DNA of 51,166 nucleotides from Gammaproteobacteria bacterium (GTDB lineage: Bacteria; Pseudomonadota; Gammaproteobacteria; Steroidobacterales; GCA-2729495). Positions within the stretch are counted from its first letter, which is position 1. Each line of letters starts with the position of its first letter. The stretch spans positions 1 to 51,166 of the forward strand of contig SHZI01000007.1 of assembly GCA_009692345.1 (NCBI GenBank). The letters are read 5' to 3'. Position numbers and translations under genes: made by a program. Positions 44,477 through 51,166 of the stretch are shown here, in pieces. The notes below the pieces were generated by a model. That model saw only the letters and a list, made by a program, of their open reading frames with translations. It was not told the DNA's origin and did no database searches.

Positions 44477-45985
44477 TCAGTAGACGACCGTCGTCGCCTT
44501 GGTCTTGAGGTAGGGATCCAGACCCTCACGCCCGAACTCCCGCCCCCAGCCTGACTGCTTGTTGCCACCAAACGGTATGGCAGGATCGACAGCCGCATGG
44601 CAGTTAATGCTGACCTGTCCGGCGTCGATCATGGCCGCCATCCTGTGCGCCACCGAGATGTCCCGGGTCCAGACGCTGCCCGACAGGCCGTAGATGCCCT
44701 TGTTGGCCTCGTCAGCCACGGCCTGGAGCTCGCCATCGCCGAAGGACTGGGCGCAGAGGACCGGGCCAAAGATCTCCTCCCGCGCAATCTGCATGTCCAT
44801 GTTGGTCTTGCTGAAGAGGGTCGGCTTCACGAAGAAGCCACGGCCTGGAAGCACCTCACCGCCACACACCAGTTCAGCGCCTGATTGCTTGCCTGACGCG
44901 ACATAGCCCATGACCCGGTCGCGCTGCTCAGCAGAGATCAGTGGTCCAAGGTCGCTGTCGGGACTCATTCCCGGGCCGATGCGAAACTTGCCCGCCAGGT
45001 CGCCAACCTGGGCCACGACCTTGTCAAAGATGTCCTGGTGCACGAAGAGGCGCGTGCCCGCCATGCAATTCTGTCCCTGCAGGAAAAAGGCCCCCCGGGT
45101 AACACCTGGAATGACGCGGCTGAGGTCGGCGTCCGGAAAAACGACCATTGGCGACTTGCCCCCGAGCTCCAGGGTGACCCGCTTGAGGTTGCCCATCGCT
45201 GCGGCGACGATTTTCTTCCCGACTTCCGTTGAGCCCGTGAAGGCGATCTTGTCGACGTCCGGATGAGCAGCGAGGGCCGCACCTGCCGTCTCGCCGTAGC
45301 CCGGAACAATATTGATAACGCCGTCCGGAAAGCCGACGCGCTTGATGAGTTCGCCGAGAAAAAGGGCCGTAAGGGGCGTCTGCTCTGCCGGCTTCAGCAC
45401 TACTGTACAGCCCGCAGCCAGGGCGGGACCCAGCTTCAGCGTGGCCATGATCAGTGGGGCATTCCACGGAATGATGGCACCGACCACCCCGATCGGCTCA
45501 CGGCGCGTGTAGGTCAGGGATTCCCCGTTACGCACGCCCGTAGGTGATACCGGGATCGTGTCACCGGTGATCTTGGTTGCCCAGCCGGCGTAATAGCGCA
45601 GGAACTCGCAGCCGAATGACGCAATGGAGTACTGGGCAAGCATGAGAGGCATGCCGTTATCCAGAACCTCCAGTTCGCTGGCCAGTGCCAGGTTGGCCTC
45701 GAGCTCGTCGGCCAGTTTCCAGATCAGTCGCGTCCGCTCGTAGGCGGTCAACTTTGACCACTCGCCGCGAAATGCCTTGCGGGCGGCGCTCACGGCCCGA
45801 TCGATATCGTCCTTGCCACCAGCTGCCACTTTGGCCAGGTGGCCTTCGGTGGCAGGGTTGAACACGTCAATGGACTCCCGCGAGGCTGACGTTACCCACT
45901 GGCCCCCGATCAACAGGCGGTGCTCCCGGTTGAGAAAGGACTGCGCGTCCGGACTTGGTGTAATGTTCTGGGCAGCGGCGCTCAT
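44477..45985 (-). CDS. NAD(P)-dependent aldehyde dehydrogenase
   Basis: A 502-residue ALDH-superfamily enzyme that oxidises an aldehyde to its acid. Oxyanion Asn175 (IIPWNAPL), general base Glu273 (VTLELGGKSP) and nucleophile Cys307 (GQNCMAG) are all present. The closest groups are betaine/phenylacetaldehyde/aromatic aldehyde dehydrogenases, but the substrate cannot be fixed. It converges with the SDR gene, and could complete an alcohol-to-acid sequence with it; that pairing is inference. Confidence 0.95.
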   Translation of the reverse strand: MSAAAQNITPSPDAQSFLNREHRLLIGGQWVTSASRESIDVFNPATEGHLAKVAAGGKDDIDRAVSAARKAFRGEWSKLTAYERTRLIWKLADELEANLALASELEVLDNGMPLMLAQYSIASFGCEFLRYYAGWATKITGDTIPVSPTGVRNGESLTYTRREPIGVVGAIIPWNAPLIMATLKLGPALAAGCTVVLKPAEQTPLTALFLGELIKRVGFPDGVINIVPGYGETAGAALAAHPDVDKIAFTGSTEVGKKIVAAAMGNLKRVTLELGGKSPMVVFPDADLSRVIPGVTRGAFFLQGQNCMAGTRLFVHQDIFDKVVAQVGDLAGKFRIGPGMSPDSDLGPLISAEQRDRVMGYVASGKQSGAELVCGGEVLPGRGFFVKPTLFSKTNMDMQIAREEIFGPVLCAQSFGDGELQAVADEANKGIYGLSGSVWTRDISVAHRMAAMIDAGQVSINCHAAVDPAIPFGGNKQSGWGREFGREGLDPYLKTKATTVVY

Positions 45986-46058
45986 GGATCTTCTCCCGGT
46001 GTAGGCCCGGCAGCATAATTGCCGGGCCCGGCCTCAAGCAAGGCATTTGGTGCTGCTG

Positions 46059-46086
46059 CTGACTGCAGTGCCCTGGCCTGTACAAT
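46059..46086 (+). promoter_or_regulatory. Putative promoter of the peroxiredoxin gene
   Basis: CTGACT (46059-46064) and TACAAT (46081-46086) are 16 bp apart and match sigma-70 boxes at 4 of 6 and 5 of 6 positions. Transcription would begin about 46093, leaving a leader of about 47 nt before the peroxiredoxin start. Confidence 0.5.
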
Positions 46087-46139
46087 GCACGGCTACAACC
46101 CCTTTAACACTCAATAACCATCGCTCAGAGGACATGTCT

Positions 46140-46622
46140 ATGGCTATCAAGGTTGGAGACCGGCTCCCCGCAGGCAAGTTCAGCATCATGACCAAGGACG
46201 GCCCCGGTGCCCTCACCACTGAGGACCTGTTTGGTGGCAAGAAGGTTGTGTTCTTTTCGGTTCCTGGTGCATTCACACCCACTTGCTCCAACATTCACCT
46301 CCCGGGTTACGTCAAGCACGCCGGGGAGATCAAGGCGAAAGGCGTGGATACGATTGCCTGCATGTCCGTTAATGACGTCTTCGTGATGGATGCCTGGGGC
46401 AAGGACCGGGCCGTCGGCGACAAGGTGCTGATGCTGGCTGACGGCAATGGTGACTTCACGAAGGCGCTGGGACTCGAGTTGGACGCCAGCGGCTTCGGCA
46501 TGGGTCACCGCAGTCAGCGCTTCTCCATGGTCGTGGACAATGGGGTGGTCAAGGAACTCAACGTGGAGGCCCCGAAGGAGTTCAAGGTCAGCACCGCCGA
46601 GTGCGTGATGAATCAGCTCTGA
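46140..46622 (+). CDS. Peroxiredoxin, Prx5 type
   Basis: A 160-residue thiol peroxidase that reduces hydrogen peroxide and organic peroxides. The peroxidatic Cys49 is in FSVPGAFTPTCSNIH; further Cys residues in DTIACMSV and TAECVMNQL could resolve the disulfide. From ATG 46140, which is 8 nt after AGAGG; an ATG six bases upstream (46134) is too close to that site. The longer open frame upstream begins within the promoter. It precedes the membrane protein gene by 51 nt. Confidence 0.94.
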   Translation: MAIKVGDRLPAGKFSIMTKDGPGALTTEDLFGGKKVVFFSVPGAFTPTCSNIHLPGYVKHAGEIKAKGVDTIACMSVNDVFVMDAWGKDRAVGDKVLMLADGNGDFTKALGLELDASGFGMGHRSQRFSMVVDNGVVKELNVEAPKEFKVSTAECVMNQL

Positions 46623-46673
46623 AGCGCCAGTCCACCCACCAGCCCCAGATCCAGAGCCACGCAGGAAAGTCCC

Positions 46674-47369
46674 ATGGAAGAGACGCAGGTCGTCACCACG
46701 CTGCCCTTCATCTACGCAGCATTCAAGTACCTCCACATACTACTGTTCGTTTACTGGCTTGGTGGCGACGCGGGCGTGTACTACTCCAGTACGTTCGTGA
46801 TCAACAACAAGCTGTCAAAGGACGCGCGGCTGACGGCCTTCAAGATCTTTCTCAACCTGGACATGCTGCCGCGCTACTGCCTTGCCCTGATGCTGACGGT
46901 GGGTGGGATACTGGCGGAGTTTATCGGGTACACGCACCCCACCTGGCAGATGATAGGGATCGTGGCGCTGGGCCCGATCTGGGTCTGGGTCGTGCACATG
47001 GTCCATGCCAAGGAGGGCACGGACTTCGGCAGGATGCTGGCCAAAGGGGACTACTGGTTTCGCTTCTTCATGATTTTTGCCCTGCCCACATCAGTCGTGT
47101 ACCACTGGATTACGGGCCCCCTGAAGCCATTTCCCTGGCTCGCCGCGAAGTTGCTTATTTTCTCCTTTCTGATCTTCTGCGGCTTCGTTCTGCGCCGGAA
47201 GTTGCCGCCATTCATCGAGGGTTTCCGGATGATGGCAGGGCAGGGTGTAACGCCAGAAAGCGACAGCAAGATGTACAACGGTCTGATGGCCTGTCGGCCT
47301 TACGTCTGGGCCATCTGGGCCGGCGTCGCGCTGTCGGCGTTCCTCGGGGTCTGGAAGCCGGGAGCCTGA
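46674..47369 (+). CDS. Integral membrane protein of unknown function
   Basis: A 231-residue protein with about six hydrophobic segments (near 12-35, 66-88, 93-112, 127-147, 152-172 and 208-226). A His in the first helix (FKYLHILLFVYWLGGDAG) and another in the fourth (VVYHWITG) could be haem or metal ligands, as in CopD/CtaG-like membrane proteins, but this is only a suggestion. AGGAAAG precedes the ATG. It may share the peroxiredoxin transcript. It converges with the MFS gene. Confidence 0.75.
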   Translation: MEETQVVTTLPFIYAAFKYLHILLFVYWLGGDAGVYYSSTFVINNKLSKDARLTAFKIFLNLDMLPRYCLALMLTVGGILAEFIGYTHPTWQMIGIVALGPIWVWVVHMVHAKEGTDFGRMLAKGDYWFRFFMIFALPTSVVYHWITGPLKPFPWLAAKLLIFSFLIFCGFVLRRKLPPFIEGFRMMAGQGVTPESDSKMYNGLMACRPYVWAIWAGVALSAFLGVWKPGA

Positions 47370-47389
47370 CCTGCAGCCAGGCGATTCGG

Positions 47390-48565
47390 TCACTCAGCCT
47401 GGCGAGTCATCCGGTAGGTAATCCCGACCAGTGCTGCAGAGGTCGCAATCAGGGCGGCTACGGGCAGGAAATCCCCGGTGTACAGATAGCCTGCGGCGAT
47501 GCTGAAGCTGCCGCTGAGCACCAGGGCGAGGGAACTCGATAACCCCGCAGCGGTTCCTGCCATGTCCTGCCGGTGGTTAACGGCACCTGCCACCGATAGC
47601 GGCGTCTGTACACCCGCAGCGAACATCAGCAGGGTCAGTGGCACCAGCAAGCCACTCATCGTGACGCCCCATATCAGGGTCCCGGTCAGCAGACCGGCGC
47701 CGGCCCCCAGAATCATGCTTGTGCTCACGAGCAACAACCGGCGGCTACCCAGTTGCGTCGTCAGGCGGGCACCAATCCAGGCGCCCGCCACATAGGTCAG
47801 GCCCATCGCGCCCCAGATCGCCCCGAAAGTTGCCTCGTTGACGGCAAGGTGATCGGCGAACACGACGGCCGCCACGGCCAGGAAGGCGAAGAAGCAGCCC
47901 TGCAGGAACGCGTACATCAGCGTGTAGCCGACGAAAACCCGGGACCCGAGCAGATCCCGGTAGCTGGTGAGCCAGTGCTGACGCTCTTGCAGCAGGCCGG
48001 TGACCTGGCGTGTCTCAGCCAGGCGCAATGCCATCGCAACCGTGACGAGCAGACCCAGGCCTGCACTCACGAAGAATACCGACTGGGGTCCCAACCAGGT
48101 GGTGAGTGCGCCGCCGATGAGGGGCCCCAGCACCGGTGCAATACCCATAGCCGCGCCGATAAAGCCAAGAGCGCGGACTGTCCCCAGGGCATCGTGGGTG
48201 TCCCTGACGATGGCCCGGGAGCCAACGGTGCCCACACTGACGCCGAGTGCCTGGAGCAGGCGACACAGGAGGAGCGCGGTAAAGCCAGTTGCCAGGGCAC
48301 AAGCGACGCTGGCAGCAGTGAACAGACCAAAGCCAGCAAGGATTACCGGACGCCGGCCATAGCGGTCACTCAGTGCGCCGACCACGGGCTGACCAACCCC
48401 GAGACCGAACAGATAGGCAGCAATAAGAAACTGCGCCCGGCCCTGGCCGACGCCGTAGCGGTCCGCCACCGCCGCCAGAGTGGGCACGACCACGATCATG
48501 CCAAAAGGTGACAGGGAGCTGGCCACGCTCAGCAGCCATAACGAAGGCGCTGGCCGTGGCGTCAC
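47390..48565 (-). CDS. MFS transporter, Bcr/CflA-like
   Basis: A 391-residue protein with 12 predicted transmembrane segments. The family motif A between helices 2 and 3 is [16 protein letters not shown], and motif C-like [16 protein letters not shown] is in helix 5; both fit the drug/proton antiporter (DHA1, Bcr/CflA) group. Substrates are commonly antibiotics or metabolites. Its start overlaps the etfA stop by 4 nt (ATGA), an unusual coupling with electron-transfer genes. No repressor gene is beside it. Confidence 0.92.
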   Translation of the reverse strand: MTPRPAPSLWLLSVASSLSPFGMIVVVPTLAAVADRYGVGQGRAQFLIAAYLFGLGVGQPVVGALSDRYGRRPVILAGFGLFTAASVACALATGFTALLLCRLLQALGVSVGTVGSRAIVRDTHDALGTVRALGFIGAAMGIAPVLGPLIGGALTTWLGPQSVFFVSAGLGLLVTVAMALRLAETRQVTGLLQERQHWLTSYRDLLGSRVFVGYTLMYAFLQGCFFAFLAVAAVVFADHLAVNEATFGAIWGAMGLTYVAGAWIGARLTTQLGSRRLLLVSTSMILGAGAGLLTGTLIWGVTMSGLLVPLTLLMFAAGVQTPLSVAGAVNHRQDMAGTAAGLSSSLALVLSGSFSIAAGYLYTGDFLPVAALIATSAALVGITYRMTRQAE

Positions 48566-49503
48566 CGCAAGCGCTTCTCGATCTCCGGAACGATCTCGAA
48601 AAGATCACCAACGAGGCCGATGTCTGCGATCTCAAAAATCGGCGCTTCCCCGTCCTTGTTGACCGCAACAATCGTTCCGGCATCCTTGATGCCGGTGAGG
48701 TGCTGGATGGCACCGGAGATGCCAAAGGCCATGTAGAGCTCGGGGGCGATAATCTTGCCGGTCTGGCCTACCTGCATGTCATTGGGGACGAAGCCCGCGT
48801 CCACCGCCGCTCGGGAAGCGCCCACCGCGGCGCCGATCCGCTCCGCCAACTTGTAGAGCAGCGCGAAATTCTCCGCGCTGCCTACGCCCCGGCCCCCGGA
48901 AACCACGAGCCGGGCGGTTTGCAGGTCCGGACGGTCGGTCTTTCCTGAGCGCAGCTCGACGAAGCGCGTGTGGGTGGGTAGTGGTGCAGAGAGTTCCACC
49001 GGGCGGATGGGGGCGCCAGCGCCAGTGCCAACGGGCTTGAATGAGGCTCCGCGGACAGTGGCCACCACTTTTATGCCGGTGGGGACCTCGATGGTCACCA
49101 GTGCGTTGCCGGCGTAGATGGGACGCTGAAAGGTGCGTGGACCCAGCACGCTCATCACGTCACTCAGCTGAGGTACCCCGAGCAGCGCGGCGACGCGGGG
49201 CAGAAGGTCCTTGCCGAAGGTCGTCGAAGGCGCCAGAACGTAGTCGTACCCGGCCGCCAGCGCTGCGATCTGCGGCGCGAGGACAGCCGCCAGTGCCGGG
49301 CTGTCAGCAGCGGTCCTGACCGTCAGTACTCCCGTCACGCCAGCAAGTGCAGCCGCCGCACTGGCTACGTCGTTGGAACTGGCACCGAGAACAACGATCT
49401 CAATGCTGGCTGAGTTGATGGCTGCGGCGCAGGCGACGCAGCGGGCAGTGCTCTGGTTTAGCTGGCGGCCGTCATGCTCGCCGATGATCAGAATACGGCT
49501 CAT
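48562..49503 (-). CDS. etfA: Electron transfer flavoprotein alpha subunit
   Basis: EtfA binds FAD and, with EtfB, carries electrons from acyl-CoA and other dehydrogenases to ETF-ubiquinone oxidoreductase. The 313-residue protein has an N-terminal nucleotide-fold domain and the C-terminal FAD signature [12 protein letters not shown], then [23 protein letters not shown] and [15 protein letters not shown]. Its start overlaps the etfB stop by 4 nt. It is followed in the same operon by an MFS transporter. Confidence 0.97.
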   Translation of the reverse strand: MSRILIIGEHDGRQLNQSTARCVACAAAINSASIEIVVLGASSNDVASAAAALAGVTGVLTVRTAADSPALAAVLAPQIAALAAGYDYVLAPSTTFGKDLLPRVAALLGVPQLSDVMSVLGPRTFQRPIYAGNALVTIEVPTGIKVVATVRGASFKPVGTGAGAPIRPVELSAPLPTHTRFVELRSGKTDRPDLQTARLVVSGGRGVGSAENFALLYKLAERIGAAVGASRAAVDAGFVPNDMQVGQTGKIIAPELYMAFGISGAIQHLTGIKDAGTIVAVNKDGEAPIFEIADIGLVGDLFEIVPEIEKRLR

Positions 49504-50252
49504 GCCAGCAAACCCCTGTCCCGTAGCGCAGTAACGAGTTCATCGACCGTCTTGACCATTCCACCCTTGGAGCGGACTGGCGGTGTGTCGTAGCGCGTTA
49601 CCCGCAGCACAGGGGCGACGTCTACGCCCAGTGAGTCGATGGCCACCACATCAATGGTCTTTTTCTTGGCCTTCATGATATCCGGCAGCTTCACGTAGCG
49701 GGGTTCATTGAGACGCAGGTCGCTGGTCACCACCGCGGGCAGATCGACCTCGATGACTTCGAGGCCGGCATCGACCTCCCGGGTCACTGTGGCCACGGTG
49801 CCATTCAGTTCCAGCTTCGACGCGAAGGTGGCCTGGGGCCTGTCCCACAGCGCTGCCAGCATCTGACCGGTCTGATTGCAGTCATCGTCGATGGCCTGTT
49901 TGCCCAGCAGCACAAGGCCAGGCTGCTCCCGAATGACAATCTGATGGAGGATGCGGGCCGCGGCGAGCGGCTCAAGCTCCGCGCTGGTCTGCACCAGAAT
50001 GGCCCGGTCCGCCCCCATAGCCAGCGCCGTGCGGAGTTGCTGCTGGGCATCCTCCGGGCCAATGGAGACCGCCACGACCTCCTGGGCCTGCCCCTTCTCC
50101 CGCAGCCGCAGGGCTTCTTCGAGAGCGATCTCATCGAAGGGATTAATGCTCATCTTCAGGCCCTCGGTGACGACCCCGGAGCCATCCGGCTTGACCCGAA
50201 TGCGGACGTTGTAGTCAACGACCCGCTTCAGGCATACGATAATCTTCTGCAT
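49500..50252 (-). CDS. etfB: Electron transfer flavoprotein beta subunit
   Basis: EtfB binds AMP and holds the recognition loop for partner dehydrogenases. From ATG 50252 it has 250 residues (MQKIIVCLKRVVDYNVRIRVK), matching the family; the open frame extends 31 codons further but that stretch is not protein-like. The signature VLLGKQAIDDDCNQTGQMLA is present. It precedes etfA with a 4-nt overlap. It diverges from the sulfurtransferase gene across about 75 bp, which must hold both promoters. Confidence 0.97.
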   Translation of the reverse strand: MQKIIVCLKRVVDYNVRIRVKPDGSGVVTEGLKMSINPFDEIALEEALRLREKGQAQEVVAVSIGPEDAQQQLRTALAMGADRAILVQTSAELEPLAAARILHQIVIREQPGLVLLGKQAIDDDCNQTGQMLAALWDRPQATFASKLELNGTVATVTREVDAGLEVIEVDLPAVVTSDLRLNEPRYVKLPDIMKAKKKTIDVVAIDSLGVDVAPVLRVTRYDTPPVRSKGGMVKTVDELVTALRDRGLLA

Positions 50253-50327
50253 GTCAGGATCCTTGCATCCAGGCGGGATTAATCGGCAGCCCTTTATTTT
50301 CAACGACCCGGTAAAGATGAACAAGTC

Positions 50328-51166
50328 GTGTCGAGCCTGAACCACGCTGTGCCGCGCAATTCACTGCTGGTGTCCGTTCAGGAACTGGCGGCCGCGAGCC
50401 GCCCTTCCTGGGTCCTGGTGGACTGCCGTTTCAACCTTCTCAAGCCTGAGGCGGGCCGGGCGGCCTACCTGGCCGGACATATCCCGGGAGCCTGGTATGC
50501 GGATCTGGACCAGGACCTGTCCGGTCCGCGGGGTCCGGGCACGGGACGTCACCCCTTGCCCGATCCGCAGCGGCTCCGGGCGCTGTTTGGCAGTTTCGGC
50601 ATCACTCCAGGCACGCGGGTGGTGGCCTACGATGAGGGGGGTGGTGGCCTCGCGGCCCGGCTCTGGTGGTTGCTGCACTGGATGGGCCACCGGGACGTCC
50701 TGCTGCTGGACGGCGGGCTGGCGGCCTGGCAAAGCGCCGGCTTGCCGGTCTCCCAGGTTAGTCCGGTGCCGCGGCAAGACGTCTTTGAGGGCGCAGAGGG
50801 CTCCATGCCGGTCCTGGGTGCCAGCGAGCTCTGGGCGGCGCTGCGCTCGGGGTCGATCCGGTTGCTGGATGTGCGGGCGGAGGAGCGCTTTCTGGGGCGC
50901 ACCGAGCCCATCGATCCCGTCGCCGGCCACGTACCCGGCGCCATCAACGTGCCTTTCACGGGCAACCTGACCACCGGGCAGACGTTCCTTAGCCAGGCAG
51001 AGCTTGCCCTGCGCTACACGCCCCACGTCGCCGGGTGGGACCCGGCAGACGTGGTCTGCATGTGCGGGTCCGGCGTCACGGCCTGTCAGGGCATCTTTGC
51101 CCTGGCGCTGGCTGGCGCTCCCGGCGTCGCTCTCTACCCGGGTTCCTGGAGCGAATGGATCCGGTC
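50328..51166 (+). CDS. sseA: 3-mercaptopyruvate sulfurtransferase (3' end outside window)
   Basis: A two-domain rhodanese. The first domain (about 10-135, VLVDCRFNLLKPEAGR, HIPGAWYADLD) is non-catalytic; the second (about 160-280, LLDVRAEERFLG, HVPGAINVPF) carries catalytic Cys246 in CGSGVTA, the loop typical of 3-mercaptopyruvate rather than thiosulfate sulfurtransferases. GTG 50328 gives VSSLNHAVPRNSLLVSVQ; another GTG at 50349 is possible. The frame is open to the window end after about 280 codons, close to the usual total, so only a few residues are missing. Confidence 0.9.
   Translation, partial: MSSLNHAVPRNSLLVSVQELAAASRPSWVLVDCRFNLLKPEAGRAAYLAGHIPGAWYADLDQDLSGPRGPGTGRHPLPDPQRLRALFGSFGITPGTRVVAYDEGGGGLAARLWWLLHWMGHRDVLLLDGGLAAWQSAGLPVSQVSPVPRQDVFEGAEGSMPVLGASELWAALRSGSIRLLDVRAEERFLGRTEPIDPVAGHVPGAINVPFTGNLTTGQTFLSQAELALRYTPHVAGWDPADVVCMCGSGVTACQGIFALALAGAPGVALYPGSWSEWIR

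Noticed and set aside
47377-47402. CCAGGC/GCCTGG inverted repeat between the membrane protein and MFS genes as a terminator
   Set aside because: Only 6 bp, a long loop, no T-run, and it overlaps the MFS stop.

Overview
The window looks like a chromosome segment of a GC-rich gammaproteobacterium, with the last part of an integrated mobile element at its left edge. The evidence for the group is the gene order thrS-infC-rpmI-rplT-pheS-pheT-ihfA-merR-tRNA-Pro, a fused aspartate kinase/diaminopimelate decarboxylase, a bifunctional hisB, and a TrpR-like regulator heading the his operon. The fusion and the regulator suggest the Xanthomonadales/Nevskiales side of the class. This placement is inference; no rRNA gene is present.

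Layout. (1) 1-2330: end of an integrative element, with an unknown protein, a small ribbon-helix-helix protein and a tyrosine integrase. The integrase C-terminus is read through the antisense strand of a tRNA-Asn gene, the probable attachment site. (2) 2413-13387: core genes aspC (-) and uvrB (+), tRNA-Val(GAC), the translation/IHF operon, a MerR-like gene and tRNA-Pro(GGG). infC has no usable standard start and almost certainly begins with AUC. (3) 13407-16861: a broken CpcT/CpeT-like secreted protein gene, a protein with a degenerate class III nucleotide cyclase domain, two perfect 38-bp repeats and a GlcD-like FAD oxidase. (4) 16959-32931: amino acid biosynthesis. ilvD and the lysC-lysA fusion run rightward. 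Facing them are the his operon (trpR-like-hisGDCBHAFE) and the ilvE-leuC-leuD-leuB group. A relic of leuA, with its central catalytic barrel deleted, sits upstream of ilvE. hisF appears to start with AUU. hisI is absent.

(5) 33324-46622: a catabolic/accessory region with an adrenodoxin-type ferredoxin, an FAH-fold protein without its metal glutamates, an O-methyltransferase, a VOC-fold protein without its metal histidines, a CaiB-type CoA-transferase, an HMG-CoA-lyase-like enzyme, a HyuA/HyuB (hydantoinase/oxoprolinase/carboxylase) pair, an IclR regulator, an SDR, an aldehyde dehydrogenase and a Prx5-type peroxiredoxin. A shared strong terminator separates hyuB from iclR. The substrate cannot be read from sequence. 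(6) 46674-51166: a membrane protein, a Bcr/CflA-like transporter translationally coupled to etfB-etfA, and a 3-mercaptopyruvate sulfurtransferase cut by the window end.

The strongest unusual signals are the two non-canonical start codons (infC, hisF), the leuA deletion relic that keeps a leader-like upstream region, a 28-bp near-palindrome in front of the TrpR-like gene, the tRNA-derived integrase tail, and repeated short tandem duplications at gene borders. No CRISPR array, insertion sequence or recognisable defence system was seen.
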